From contig NW_026262734.1 of the NCBI RefSeq assembly GCF_021869535.1, forward strand, positions 71,106,839 to 71,170,838: a stretch of 64,000 nucleotides of DNA, read 5' to 3'. Positions within the stretch are counted from its first letter, which is position 1, and each line of letters begins with the position of its first letter. The stretch is from Mytilus californianus. Lineage: Eukaryota; Mollusca; Bivalvia; Mytilida; Mytilidae. The notes below the pieces were generated by a model that worked only from the letters and a program-made list of their open reading frames with translations, searched no databases and was not told where the DNA came from. This document shows, piece by piece, positions 22,535-34,842 of the stretch. Made by a program: the position numbers and the translations under genes.

Positions 22535-24413
22535 AGCTCACCTGGCCTGAAGGGCCGAGTGAGCTTTTCTCATCACTTGGCGTCCGTCGTCCGGCGTTGT
22601 CCGTCGTCGTCCAGCGTCGTCTGTCGTCGGCGTTAACTTTTTACATTTTGAACTTCTTCTAGAGAACCACTGAATGGAAAGAAACCAAACATGGCATGAA
22701 TGTTCCTTATGAGGTGCTGACCAAGTGTTGTTACTTTGTAGCCGATCCATCATCCAAGATGGCCGCCAGCGGGGGACTTAGTTTAACATAGGACCCTATG
22801 GGAAATGCATACAAATGACTTCTTTTAGAGAACCACTGAATGGAATAAAACCAAACATGGCATGAATGTTCCTTATGAGGTGCTGACCATGTGTTGTTAC
22901 TTTGTAGTCGATCCATCATCCAAGATGGCCGCCATCGGGAAACTTAGTTTAACATAGGACCCTATGGGAAATACATACAAATGTCTTCTTTTAGAGAACC
23001 ACTGAATGGAATAAAACCAAACATGGCATGAATGTTCCTTATGAGGTGCTGACCAAGTGTTGTTACTTTGTAGCCCATCCATCATCCAAGATGGCCGCCA
23101 GCGGGGGACTCAGTTTAACATAGGACCCTATGGGAAATACATAAAAATGTCTTCTTTTAGAGAACCACTGAATGGAATGGAACCAAACATGGCATGAATG
23201 TTCCTTATGAGATGCTGACCAAGTGTTGTTACTTTGCAGTCGGTCCATCATCCAAGATGGCCGCCAGCAGGGGACTTAGTTTAACATAGGACCCTATGGG
23301 AAATACATACAAATGTCTTCCTTTAGAGAACCACTGAATGGAATGAAACCAAATATGGCATGAATGTCCCTTATGAGGTTCTGACCAAGTGTTGTTACTT
23401 TGTAGCCAATCCATCATCCAAGATGGCCGCCAGCGGGGGACTTAGTTTAACATAGGACTCTATGGGAAATACATACAAATGTCTTCTTTTAGAGAACCAC
23501 TGAATGGAATGAAACCAAACATGGCATGAATGTTCCTTATGAGGTGCTGACCAAGTGTTGATACTTTGCAGTCGGTCCATCATCCAAGATGGCCGACAGC
23601 AGGGGACTAAGTTTAACAAAGGACCTATGGGAAATATATACAAATGTCTTCTTTTAGCGAACCACTGAATGGAATGAAACCAAACATGGCATGAATGTTC
23701 CTTATGAGGTACTGACCAAGTGTTGTTACTTTGCAGTCGGTCCATCATCCAAGATGGCCGACAACAGGGGACTTAGTTTAACAAAGGACAGTATGGGAAA
23801 TACATACAAATGTCATCTTTTAGAGAACCACTGAATGGAATGAAACCAAACATGGCATGAATCTTCCTTATGTGATGCTGACCAAGTGTTGCTACTTTGT
23901 AGCCAATCCATCATCCAAGATGGCCGACAGCGGGGGACTTAGTTTAACATAGGACCCTATGGGAAATACATACAATTGTCTTCTTTTAGAGAACCACTGA
24001 ATGGAATTGAACCAAACATGGCATGAATGTTCCTTATGAGTTGCTGACCAAGTGTTGTTACTTTGCAATCGATCCATCATCCAAGATGGCTGCTAGGGGG
24101 GAGGGCTTAGTTTAACATAGGACCCTATGGGAAATACATACAAATGTCTTCTTTTGGAGTACCACTGAATGGAATGAAACCAAACATGGCATGAATGTTC
24201 CTGATGAAGTGCTGACCAAGTGTTGCTACTTTGTTTCCGATTTACTGTTCAAGATGGCCACCAGGATATTTTATTAAATAACGGGACCAATATTAATCAT
24301 AATTTGGCCTCAATCATTATTTGGGTATCTGTTATGATTTTTATCTATCTTTACATGATTTCTAAAACCAAAGTAGAGTCAGGTGAGCGACACAGGCTCT
24401 TGAGAGCCTCTAG
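22535..24413 (+). mobile_element. Helentron/Pearl-like element with ten 166-bp monomers
   Basis: 5' end AGCTCACCTGGCCTGAAGGG, then a GTCC/GTCGTC-rich stretch (22580-22630), then about ten monomers at 166-bp spacing (for example 22757, 22922, 23088, 23254), each with CATCATCCAAGATGGCCGCC, ACATAGGACCCTATGGGAAA and GAATGTTCCTTATGAGGTGC. The 3' end has GTCAGGTGAGC, an inverted copy of the 5' end placed subterminally, then the hairpin AGGCTCTTGAGAGCCT and CTAG. Insertion is between T residues. Subterminal inverted repeat, terminal hairpin, CTAG end and TT target are the hallmarks of non-autonomous helentrons. It sits inside an RT pseudogene. The minus-strand ORFs of 62-117 aa are translated satellite. 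Confidence 0.85.
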
Positions 24414-24416
24414 TTT

Positions 24417-24905
24417 GACTTTAATCGAGTGATTGACAATGAGGGTCTGTTGAGAGCTAGGCTTTACAACAAAAGAAATGATTTCAGCTTCCCAATTACA
24501 CCCTTTCCATTTCTATGTAGCAACATTCCGGCAGAGCCTGCATATGGAGAATATATCTCCCATCTGATACGATATTCCAGAGCTTGCATTTCTTATCATG
24601 ATTTCTTGATAGAGGGTTGCTGCTTACAAGGAAACTATTAAACCAAGGGTTCCAAGTGGTGAAGTTGAAATCATTCCTTCGAAAAATTTACGGATTCCAT
24701 CATGATAATGGAATATCTGTTTCACAGATGATGACCGATATGTCTCAATTGTCTTAACCGCAATCCCATCCTCTTTTCCTCGAATGTGATCTACTGAATT
24801 AGACTTATCGGCTGGATCGTTCTTACATGAGCAACACGATGGAGAACCTGAGATCACCCTTGGTTTTAGGTGGGGCTTGTGTTGCTCTGTCTTTAGTTTT
24901 CAATG
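24417..24905 (+). pseudogene. Reverse transcriptase remnant, right part
   Basis: Continues 22140-22534: IDNEGLLRARLYNKRNDFSF, then CSNIPAEPAYGEYISHLIRY and SRACISYHDFLI, followed by the family's 3' tail ending GTCTTTAGTTTTCAATG. It is frame-broken after HDFLI (GCTTACAAGG region) and later. Confidence 0.75.
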
Positions 24906-27013
24906 TTGTGTTTTGCATACTCAAGCCAAAGTAAATAAATTGTGTTTCCGGTTTCCTGACCGTACCACTGTTTCCGAAGCTTTACCTAAACATTTTATTG
25001 AAGATGTAAAAAATTTTTTTAAAAATCTGGATTTTTCAGTCTTTCTGGATTCAATTACTCGTTTTATAATACTATTGATCTGCAAAGCTTTTGATAGTTA
25101 CGAAAGGTACACATAAGTTAAGTGTATCTCAAGAACAGAGATTTTAAATAAACAAGGATGGCTTGTTGTAGCTGAGGAACCATAGCTTTTATGGTTCTTA
25201 TGATGTTTTTTTTTGTAACTTTGTGGACCACATATCCCCAAATTGTCAAAAAAATATTGTAAGGACATGAGAGCTAAGGTTCTGCAGCTAGGCTTGTCAA
25301 CAACCGTGCAGTGTATTAGTTGTTAATTATAAATATGCAAAATGTGATCACATGGACCCAAAAAACATGACATCAATTCCGAATAATTACGATGTGATGA
25401 ACCTTTTTGAAAAACATCATGATGGACCTATAGACGAAAAAAAATACGAAGTTGACATATTTTGCTCAACTTCTTTGGATTAAAAGTTAGAATGGTTCTA
25501 GGTTCGACAAATTGTATCTGTCGGTGAATTGATAAACAGTTTTAGAATAAATAGTCTTCAATTTACTGCTAGAATCAATCCAGCTGTAACAAACACTCTT
25601 TTGAATTTTATACAGAATTGTAATCAGGGCGCAAAAAAAAAGGGCTGTCAATTACTTTTGAGCCAATGAGGGCAGGGGGAGTAGTAGACAATGTGTAACG
25701 AGAAAGAGAAAAAGAAGCTTTCCCTTATAGGCAGACATGGTGTATGATTCATGTTCATTTATAGATGAATCTGCCCCGGCACCATGTCAATTTTTATTTT
25801 TTTATATTTCCTCTGGCTGGTCCCATATAACAATTTAGACAAGAAAATAGGAAAAAAAATCATGTCATATTTATATCTGCAATTTATTTGACTAGTATAT
25901 TATTTAAGACAAAGAGTTTATTTTCATATTTTGTTCACAGAACAAAAACTGAAAATTAAAAAGGCTGTAGATTTGAGAACTATTCTAAATATTAAAAAAT
26001 TTGGCAAATGTGGCACATCAACGATTTGATTTGGAACCTTTTTCTGCTGTTAACAAAATAAAAAAGAATAAAATGTTTTAGTAAAATAAAATGTTTTACC
26101 TACCTGAAGGTGAAATAGGGAACACACGATTTATTTATTTTGGCCTGAACATTGTTTGTCTTTTGGTTGTTTTTATTAATGCGGAAAATGTGATTACAGT
26201 CAAACCTGGGTAAACCGGACCCTGAATAATCTGGTTTCCTGTAATTTGTAAATAGACAAGTCCAGTCTCAAACAAGGCTTGCAAAATGGTCATATATTCC
26301 GGACATTTGTATAATGTCCGGTAAAAGTCCGGCTGGGCAAAGCATGAAACGGTCATCTACTTTTTAGTTTTCAAGGCTTTCTTAACAGACGGATATTTTA
26401 ACATAACTCGGGATCTTTTTGCCTTTAACAGCCACACATTTCTGGTCATAAAAGTGACATGATCATTAAGTACTATCAAAACAACCCCTACTTGAATACC
26501 TTCTCATATTAATCAAGGCTAATTAGTTGTCGAACAGCTGAAATTTACCTGTTCAGGTGACAGGTAAACTATTTTGAACCGGACATTGATCAGTCTATTC
26601 AAAGTTATTTTCTTACATTTCAGCGGTTTGCATCTAATTAAATTAGTCAAAAAGATTTAAATTATCAGAAATACATTGATAAATATTATTTGATGAAAAA
26701 ATTAAAAAAGTGAAATTGAAAAATCGTCATAACCACGTTGATTGAACTAGAGACATGTCTCTGTTTGAACTAGTACACGTATGCGCACATGCGCAAGTGT
26801 GAAATTTAATTATGCATTCTAAATTCTTCAAAAAATGCTCAAATTGTCATTGATACCTTTATCTCAAGTTTATTTCGAATATTTTCTTGAAGAAATAACG
26901 TAGAAAGAGCTACTGACACTCATTCATGCTTTGCAAACATACACGGAATTTACGTATCCGTCCAGTGGCAGATCCAGGGGGGGGGGTTCCGGGAGTTGGA
27001 AACCCCCTTTTTT
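24906..27013. other. DNA2 intron, mostly featureless
   Basis: No gene seen. Recognisable pieces are a repeat with CAGTCAAACCTGGGTAAACC and several CGGAC words (26195-26345; head also at 52611) and a short GGCAGATCCAGGGGGG fragment at 26964-27012 that was entered by the next element. The 79-aa ORF at 24877 and 73-aa ORF at 26135 lack motifs. Confidence 0.5.
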
Positions 27014-28339
27014 AGCTCACCTGACCTGAAAGGTCTAGTGAGCTTTTCTCATCACTTTGCGTCCGTCGTCCGTCGTCCTGCGTCCGTTGTCCGTCGTCCT
27101 GCGTCCTTCGTCCGTCGTCCGTAAACTTTTACAAAAATCTTCTCCTCTGAAACTACTGGGCCAAATTTGACCAAACTTGGCCACAATCATCATTGGGGTA
27201 TCTAGTTTAAAAAATGTGTCCGGTGACCCGGCCAACCAACCAAGATGGCGGCCATGGCTAAAAATAGAACATAGGGGTAAAATGTAGATTTTGGCATATA
27301 TCTCTGAAACCAAAGCATTTAGAGCAAATTTGACACGGGGGTAAAATTGTTTATCAGGTCAAGATCTATCTGCCTGAAAATTTTCAGATGAATCGGACAA
27401 CCTGTTGTTGGGTTGCTGCCCCTGAATTGGTAATTTTAAGGAAATTTTGCCGTTTTTGGTTATTATCTTGAATATTTTTATAGATAGAGATAAACTGTAA
27501 ACAGCAATAATGTTCAGCAAAGTTAGATCTACAAATAAGTCAACATGACCAAAATGGTCAGTTGACCCCTTAAGGAGTTATTGCCCTTTATAGTCAATTT
27601 TTAACCATTTTTCGTAAATTTTTGTAATCTTTTACAAAAATCTTCTCCTCTGAAACAACTAAGACAAATTTAACCAAACTTGTCCACAATCATCATTAGG
27701 GTATCTTGTTTAAAAAATGTGTCCGATGACCCCGCCCGCGAACCAAGATGGCCGACATGGCTAAAAATAGTACATAGGGTAAAATGCAGTTTTTGGCTCA
27801 TATCTCTGAAACCAAAGCATTTAGAGTAAATCTGTCAGGGTAAAACTGATTATCAGGTCAAGATCTTTCTGCCCTGAAATTTTCAGACCAATCAGGCAAC
27901 ACGTTGTTGGGTTGCTGCCCCTGAATTGGTAATTTTAAGAAAATTTTGCAGCTTTTGGTTATTATCTTGAATATATAGATAGAGATAAACTGTAAACAGC
28001 AATAATGTACAGCAAAGTAAGATCTACAAATAAGTCAACATGACCAAAATTGTCAATTGATCCCTTAAGGAGTTATTGCCCTTTATAGTCAATTTTTTAC
28101 AATTTTTTCATAAATTTTGTAAATTTTTGTAAATTTTTACAAAATATTTTCCACTGTAACTACTGGGCCAAGTTCATTATAGATAGAGATAATTATAAGC
28201 AGCAAGAATGTTCAGTAAAGTAAGATCTACAAACACATCACCACCACCAAAACACAATTTTGTCATGAATCCATCTGTGTCCTTTGTTTAATATGCACAT
28301 ATACCAAGGTGAGCGACACAGGCTCTTTAGAGCCTCTAG
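27014..28339 (+). mobile_element. Helentron/Pearl-like element with about 508-bp core
   Basis: Same ends as 22535-24413: AGCTCACCTGACCTGAAAGG at the 5' end, GTCCGTCGTCC microsatellite at 27060-27120, and at the 3' end CCAAGGTGAGCGACACAGGC, hairpin AGGCTCTTTAGAGCCT and CTAG. The interior differs: two units about 508 bp apart begin ACTTTTACAAAAATCTTCTC (27125 and 27633), with a third partial one near 28135. Each full unit has a CCAAGATGGC word, ATATCTCTGAAACCAAAGCA and GTTGTTGGGTTGCTGCCCCT. Confidence 0.85.
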
Positions 28340-30300
28340 TTTAAAAGTATAGCCTTATTACTCTTTGATTCAACACTTCTACTGACGTCTAGAGAAGTTG
28401 CATGTTCATTGCTTTGGTCTCTCAATGGAGTATCTTCATGATCCAGAGTAATTCCATGCATTTGATTTGCAGGATTATCATTTTCCAGTTCAACCTCCTG
28501 ATTGACTTCCTTCTCCAGATTCATGCCCTTGATTATTCACATTGTTTATCAAAATCTCTTAAAATCCTAAATTCATGCATTCTTACACAAGTTCCTCCAT
28601 ACCTTATAAACACAGCATTATCCTGTCCAATTACTGTACCAGGTCCTTTCCATTGATTATCTCTAAGAATCCATTTCTAAAATTTTTCACCTGAAGGACA
28701 AATCTGCTTTCGAAGAGCACGTCTAATTTTCTCTGGGGATTCTGATGCTGCAAATGCTTTCCTTGCCACGTGAAGACCAACTAAGTGTTTTCTCATTGTT
28801 TTACTCATTGTTTTACTCATTGTTTCTCCTTCAAGAGCTGGAGGTTTATTCACTAGTGTTGATGGCAAGTTAGGATTTCTTCCAAACACAATCTGATAAG
28901 GATTATATCCATACACATTTACAAGACTATTTTTGGCATTCACAGCCCAGCAAATAGTAGTTTCCCAAGATAGATTTGAACTTTCTCTGATTTTATTAAA
29001 TGTTTCAGTTAGAGTTGCATTATGTCGTTCTACAATTCCATTTGACCAGGAACTGTATCCTGCTGTGGTCTTAACTGACATTTTAGATTTACAGCCATAT
29101 CACGAAAAATTTAGAATTGAATTCCCCGCCATTGTCAGTGTATACTCCAACTTCAGGAGCACCATATACACTAACCCATATCTGCATGAATTTGTCAACA
29201 ACTAACTGTGAGTCTTTTCTCCTGATAATGGCTGCTGCACTCAAATGGCTAAACAAGTCAATTATGTGCAAATAGTAGAAATTATGATCAATTTCATGTA
29301 AATCCATAGCAACAATTTGGTTAAAATCATTTGCATGGGAAAATGCCACCACTGGCTTTGGATGTTGAAACTTGAAACAGACAATGCATTTTGAGCAAAC
29401 ATCATTCACTATTACCTTCGTATCATAGTCGACTGAGCCTGCACTGTTCAATAGGGATAACAACTTTTCAGATGAAGCATGACCAAATTGTTTATGCAGT
29501 TTTAATATAATATCTCTTCTTTCTTTTCTTAGAGAATCCAGAATCAACCTTCAGGATTTCCTCCTCACTCACTGCAGTATTTTTTTGTCCATTTCTTCTT
29601 TCTTTAATGTTTATGCAATATTGACCATTTAAAGTGAAATGAACATCAACTGGTTTTCCAAACATAGTCACTTTATCAATATGGAGATCAAGAACTGTTT
29701 GTGCTCTTTTTAAAGAATCTTGGCTCAATAATAGAGGTATTTTGCAATCAACTACTTCTGTTTCTGTGTAACAATTTAGAGATCCAATTGTGGCAGGTAA
29801 CTTTACAGACTGATAAGAATACACTGTTTGACCATCACCAAATTTGAAAGGTGTATGACTTTCCTTGCTTTTTATTTCTTCATCTTCAGTTTCAGAAGTG
29901 TCTAAAAATTGATGTAACCATTTAGACCCGCAAACTGTTTTGGTACATGCTGTATCTACAACTGCAGCATTAAATGCCTCAGCTACAAAAATTTCTTGAG
30001 GTGTAATGTTTTGTTGTGAAGTTGTCATCAGAGTTATGTTTACAGTTTCAGATGTGTCTGTTTGTTCCTCTGTCATTTTAACATCATATGTTTTATGTGG
30101 ACAATCCCTAAACCAGTGATATTTTGAATCACAACATCTTCAACGAGATGTGCTGCCATTGATAGTTAGATTAAGTCTGGATTGTGCATTTCTTTGATTA
30201 AATGATCTATCTATGTGATTGCGTGCACCAAATCTTCTTGAACTATGCCCTCTATCAAAACGATGTTCTCCTTCAAATGCAGATTCTTCTTTAACAGTAA
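28340..30300 (-). pseudogene. Decayed Ty1/copia-type retrotransposon, gag end to integrase
   Basis: Read right to left on the minus strand: a CCHC zinc knuckle region near 30085-30125 (CDSKYHWFRDC) with a TGA just before it; protease at 30076-29492 with active-site context VVDTACTKTVCG; GAG-pre-integrase with HKQFGHASSEKL and CSKCIVC; and integrase at 29547-29089 with AMDLHEI and YTDNGGEFN, two of the catalytic acids. Frameshifts near 29090 separate this from the next block at 29081-28677 (GYSSWSNGIVERHNATL, then NPYQIVFGRNPNLP), and another ORF lies at 28524-28336. RT and RNase H are missing; the sequence stops where the helentron-like element ends. No LTR was found. It is a dead fragment. 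Confidence 0.85.
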
Positions 30301-31029
30301 CTATATCATTAAAGAACAAATTTAATACAACAAATCATTTAACACTTAAAAAAACAGTTAGGAAAAGTTAAATTAACCAATGTGAACACATGGACAATTA
30401 AAATGAAATATCATGGCTCTATTAATTCACTTATTTGTCATGTACTCCACGTGCTGTGTGTGCTCTGTGTTGACTGTTTATCAATTTCACGATCCAGTTA
30501 ACTTCGGAACCAAACTCAAAAGTTAATGAAAACAGTACTGATTTTTTATAAGTAAAATCCCTATTTATCGTGTTTATTTATCTGGTAAAACACTTAGGAG
30601 GAACATTGGGGATACTATGTTATTGTAAGAAAATTACTTCTGTGCACGTTTGGGAAATTACATATACATCAGAGGAATAGTGATTCAATTTTAGTTTCAT
30701 CATGAGATTTGTTATTATAGTCCATATTGTTTATTTCAGAAATGGAAATGATTTGTGTTTACAGTTAACAGATATATTTACAAAGAAACAAAAAATCTGC
30801 ATACTTTCAGGATTTTGGTTTGTATGATTTAAATATGCGACTTAAAATTCAAATTTACTAAAAAAAATTTATGTTAGTGATATCAAAGTATAACTTCAGT
30901 GTTCGTATTCAACCTTGGACCGTGGTATAACAGCACTGCATAAGAACAATCTGTAAAAATCACTAGGAAAGGGCTGGACTCAGCAGATCTGCACAAATCA
31001 TATAAAACACATAACAACAAAGTCTGTTC
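30301..31029. other. DNA2 intron, with a dispersed-repeat fragment
   Basis: AT-rich without genes. 30895-31025 is a short piece of the 5170-5830 repeat family (TGGTATAACAGCACTGCATA, GGCTGGACTCAGCAGAT). Confidence 0.5.
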
Positions 31030-31375
31030 CAATTAATCAATAGGTCAAATATATTTGGTGTATGGAATAATTATATCGTGTACATGACCATGTCGAAGAG
31101 TTCATCTGACCTTGACTTCATTTTAAAGGTTCAGAGGTCAAAATTATGTGGTTAAGTCTGTTTCTCAGACACTATCAGCAATAGGTTAACTATATTTGGT
31201 GTATATAATATTTGTAGATATTAAAGTGTACATGTCTGTCCAGCCTGCTTCATCTGACCTTGACCTCATTTTCATGATAAATTTGTCAATGTTAAGTTTT
31301 AGTAATGAGGTCGGTTTCTTGTGTGCTTTATATAAGCAAAAGTTTGACTATATTTTGTGTATGGAATGCTTTTCA

Positions 31376-32735
31376 GTCCCCTACAGTCGAAGGGGACTTT
31401 AGGTTTTCACTCCGTCCGTCTGTCCATCTGTCTGTCTATCCATCCGTCAGTCCGGCAAATCAGCTTTCCACACTTTTTTTCTTCGTTCTTGAAGATATTG
31501 ATTTGATATTTGGTATATAGTTTTATCATGACAAGTTATAGATCAAGTTCGAATTTTGTTCCGGTCTGATGATTTAGTCCAGAGTTATGGACCATAACTC
31601 TGGACCATATCTAATGTTAGAGTACTATGTTAACCCATATTTCTGTACAAAGGGAGATAACTCATTTTTTAAACTACATTCTTTGTTAAATTATTTGAAG
31701 AATTTTTTGGCAGGTTTGTTTGTTATTTAGTATAAACTAATTTTCTGAATGCTATATATATAAAAAAAATTATGAAGAGAAATCCTTTAATTAGATAATA
31801 ATCTATTTTTATTAATGTATATATTTCAATACATTACATTGTGTAGATAAAAGTTGTTGACATTTTATAGATAAGTTACAAATCTATATTAGTTTGTGAA
31901 AAATGAAAGAAAAAATATTTGGAACTATTAATTATATTTGATTATAATTTGAAAATAGATATACACTGTATTACATCATATCTAATTTTAGAGAACTATT
32001 AATCATATCTAATGTTTTTTTCACTCATATAATCAGTTTTCCACACTGCTTTTAGTTTTGCTTGAAGATATTGACATGATATTTACTTTTTGTTTACACC
32101 ATGACAAGTTATAGAACAAGTTAGCATTTTGTTCCAGTAAAATGAATTTTTACCCGGTAGGGGACTATGCATCTTCGCTAGCCAAGGGTTACGATCCACT
32201 TCCCTCCTCTCCACCCTTGGCAGATTAAGCCAGCATTTGTGATAACAATGTTGCACCATCTATCGGTAGATTAAAGTCACGCCCATTCCTAATACATTAT
32301 TCTTGACCAATGGTAGCACTTGAACTCTTCAATTTGGAGGTAAAAACACAGTAGCGTCTAGATTCTACACACTTGGTAAAGCAGGAAACGAAAAATATAC
32401 GTTGACATTAATGCATTTGTGCAAGAAACATACACAGGAACTTCTATTAGTTGATTAAAAACATTCAAATTGTCACTAAATATAGTCGTATGTTTAGGGA
32501 TGTAAAGACTTGTTGCACAATAAGCACTTGGCAATTGTTTACATACACTTTCTACATTTACACGTGATCATGTTATAGGCGCTTTTTGATTGGATGCAGT
32601 GAGTTTCGACTGCAACCAATGAAAATCACTACCTTGTGTCTCCGAAATTCTATCTCAATCCGCCAAGGGTGGAGAGGAGGGAAGTGGATCGTAACCCTTG
32701 GCTAGCGAAGATGGGGACTATGTATTGCCATGCAA
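31376..32735 (+). mobile_element. Tandem-core element starting CCCCTACAGTCGAAGGGGAC
   Basis: A 5' hairpin (CCCCTACAGTCGAAGGGG) is followed by CCGTCCGTCTGTCCATCTGT microsatellite, core sequence with TTGATATTTGGTATATAG and GTTATGGACC, AT-rich middle, a second core piece (32030-32130) and the 3' end CCCGGTAGGGGACTATG at 32153-32169. A MITE is inserted in that 3' end. A fragment of the same family lies at 36480-36690. Confidence 0.7.
32170..32713. mobile_element. Perfect Mutator-type MITE, 544 bp, 9-bp duplication
   Basis: Inverted ends of about 52 bp begin CATCTTCGCTAGCCAAGGGT and run through TTACGATCCACTTCCCTCC to CACCCTTGGC; the right arm (about 32662-32713) is their exact reverse complement as far as I can read. 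GGGACTATG is duplicated precisely at 32161-32169 and 32714-32722. A 9-bp duplication with long TIRs is typical of Mutator-like elements. No ORF; the interior is unrelated to the flanks. Confidence 0.92.
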
Positions 32736-33120
32736 TACTCTCAGAATGCTTGTTAAGTGTACATGTCCATTTGGAAGGGTTCATTTGACATTGTCCTCCT
32801 TTTCTTGGTTCATTGGTCAACTTAGGTTTTCCTGGTTATGTCCTTTTTCAGATTCTTTAAGCAATATGTCAACTTTATTTGGTGTATTTAATGATTGTAT
32901 GGTGAGTATGTCTGTCTGGTAGGGTTCATCAGACCCTTGATTTAGTTTTTATGGTTTAATGGTCAATGTTAAGATATGTGGTTAGGTCCCTTTCTCAAAT
33001 AGTATAATTAGCAATAGGTCAATCACATTTGGTGCATGGAATGATTGTAAGATGTACACTTCTGTCTGGCAGAGTTCATATGACCTTGACCTCATTTTCA
33101 TAGTTTATGTTATTCAAAAT

Positions 33121-33641
33121 TCACATCCCCTCCTTAGCATGTCAAATACATGTTATACCCCCACTCTAAAAGTTGGGCTATATTGCAATCACTTGTCTGT
33201 CTGTTCCTTTGTACATCTGTCTGTTTGTGCAAAGACAAATTTTCTTCATCCTTTTCTTAGAAGCTACAAAACTCAATGACTTCATATTTTATCAACAACT
33301 TGACATTGATGAGTTGAAATATGTGTTCATTTTTTTTTATATGTTAAGATACCTACTTCCAGTTTGCGGATACTTTGAATTTTTCAGTATGTTGAATGAA
33401 CTTAAATTTTTTGTCACACTTTTCTCTGATACTTACGAACAGAATGACTTTATATTTTGTCAGCCGTTCAACAGTGATGAGTTGTAATGTGTGTGTGCTG
33501 TTGGGATCTGTCAGACACCTGCTTTATATTTCTGATACATTGAATTATGAGGGGTTATGCTAAGCAGACAACACATGCATTCTTGTTTATCAACAGAATT
33601 AAAGTCATTTGCATTATAATCATCAAAACAGTTATTAACAG
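33121..33641. other. DNA2 intron with diverged core-type repeats
   Basis: Holds one diverged 5' end (CCCCCACTCTAAAAGTTGGG, 33160-33178) and two core-like units (GACTTCATATTTTATCAACA at 33279; GACTTTATATTTTGTCAGCC at 33444). No gene seen. Confidence 0.5.
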
Positions 33642-33897
33642 TCTGTGCGTCCGTTCGTTCGTCCGTCCGTCCGTCCGTCTGTCTGTCTGTCCCGCTTCAG
33701 GTTAAAGCTTTTGGTCAAGGTAGTTTTTGATGAAGTTGAAGTCCAATCAACTTGAAACCTAGTACACATGTTCCCTATGATATGATCTTTCCAATTTTAA
33801 TGCCAAATTAGAGTTTTTACCTGAATTTAACGGTCCACTGAACATAGAAAATGATAGTGGGAGTGGGGCATCCGTGTACTATGGACACATTCTTGTT
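33642..33897 (+). repeat. Tandem-core element fragment with GTCC microsatellite
   Basis: GTCTGTGCGTCCGTTCGTTC and a GTCC/GTCT run (33655-33690) are followed by CCGCTTCAGGTTAAAGCTTT and an end GGGGCATCCGTGTACTATGG. This is a minimal, arrayless member of the family begun at 11612. Confidence 0.75.
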
Positions 33898-33904
33898 ATT
33901 GTTA

Positions 33905-34530
33905 TTTTAATTTATGTATTTTCTGTGATGAAAGTCACTGAAGGCGAGACAAAAGTTATTGCTTTCCTGGCAACATTGTTGTCGGTGGCGTCAACAATTG
34001 TTAAGTTTTCTCCTTAAGTTAGTTTGATAAGAAATACTTGTGATAGATCACTAATATTTTGTATGAATTTGCATTACTATCAGTACATATCAGTTTGATG
34101 ACTATTTTATCCCCTGCCCCCTAGGTTATGATCCAGTGACTTTCAATTAATTAACAATTTTGAATGTTAAGTTTTCTGCGTAAGTTAGTTTGATAGGAAC
34201 TACTTGTGATAGATCAACGATATTATCTATAAAGTTGCATAACTATCAGTACAACTTTTTCGACTCCCTGCTCCATAGGTCATGATTCAGTGACTTTTGA
34301 TTAATTACCAATTTTCAATGTTAAGTTTTCTGCTTAAGTTAGTTTGATATGACAATAGACAAAGATATTTTCTATAATGTTACATTACTGTCTGTACATC
34401 TCAGTTTGTTGACCATTTTGAGGCCCTGCTCACTAGTTCATGGTCCAGCTACTTTGAATTAATTTGCAATGTTGATGTCCGTCATATTGCCTTTTTGTGG
34501 ATTTTATGCCGACAGGCGATATGATCATGT
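33905..34530 (+). repeat. Tandem-core element with about 160-bp monomers
   Basis: Starts near a hairpin GTGATGAAAGTCAC and AAGGCGAGAC, then three monomers with TAAGTTAGTTTGATA, ACTTGTGATAGATCA, TATCAGTACATATCAGTTTG and an AGTGACTTT word. Same family as the split copy at 38845-39019 plus 40192-40440. Confidence 0.7.
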
Positions 34531-34842
34531 CATAAATGTATAGCATATTTCTTTCTATATTGTATCTAGGCCAATGAAATTGAATTCAAATAATGAGGCA
34601 TGAATAAAACAGTATGCTTAAATTTTCTCTTAGTACTCAAAGGAAAGGTTAACTCATAGTACTGTCAGGAGCAGTCAACATTCAAAAATGAAAAGTAAAA
34701 CCAGAACAGAATCTTCTTAAGTATTCTTTCTTCTGGTATCATTCAAATAGACATGCTACAAGGGTACTGTAAACACATTGATATTTTACATTTAGAAGCT
34801 AGATTAAAGAAAAAACACACAAAAAAAGACAATTTTTGGTCT

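Larger units (their letters stand above)
31030..33120 (+). repeat. TGACCTTGACCT array, split by a nested element
   Basis: Monomers as at 19260-20770 flank an insertion. Left part 31030-31375 has CTGACCTTGACCTCATTTTC; right part 32740-33100 resumes with AATGCTTGTTAAGTGTACAT and ends near CATATGACCTTGACCTCATT. More diverged than the 19260 array. Confidence 0.75.

Noticed and set aside
22538-24080. Series of 62-117-aa minus-strand ORFs with MMDRLQSNNTWSAPHKEHSC
   Set aside because: They recur every 166 bp as the translated satellite monomer; no sign of protein constraint.
22757-24262. Regular direct repeats as a CRISPR array
   Set aside because: Monomers are 166 bp with no spacer/repeat alternation, and the context is a eukaryotic intron.
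24877-25116. 79-aa ORF after the RT remnant
   Set aside because: Part of the retroelement tail plus AT-rich intron; no motif.
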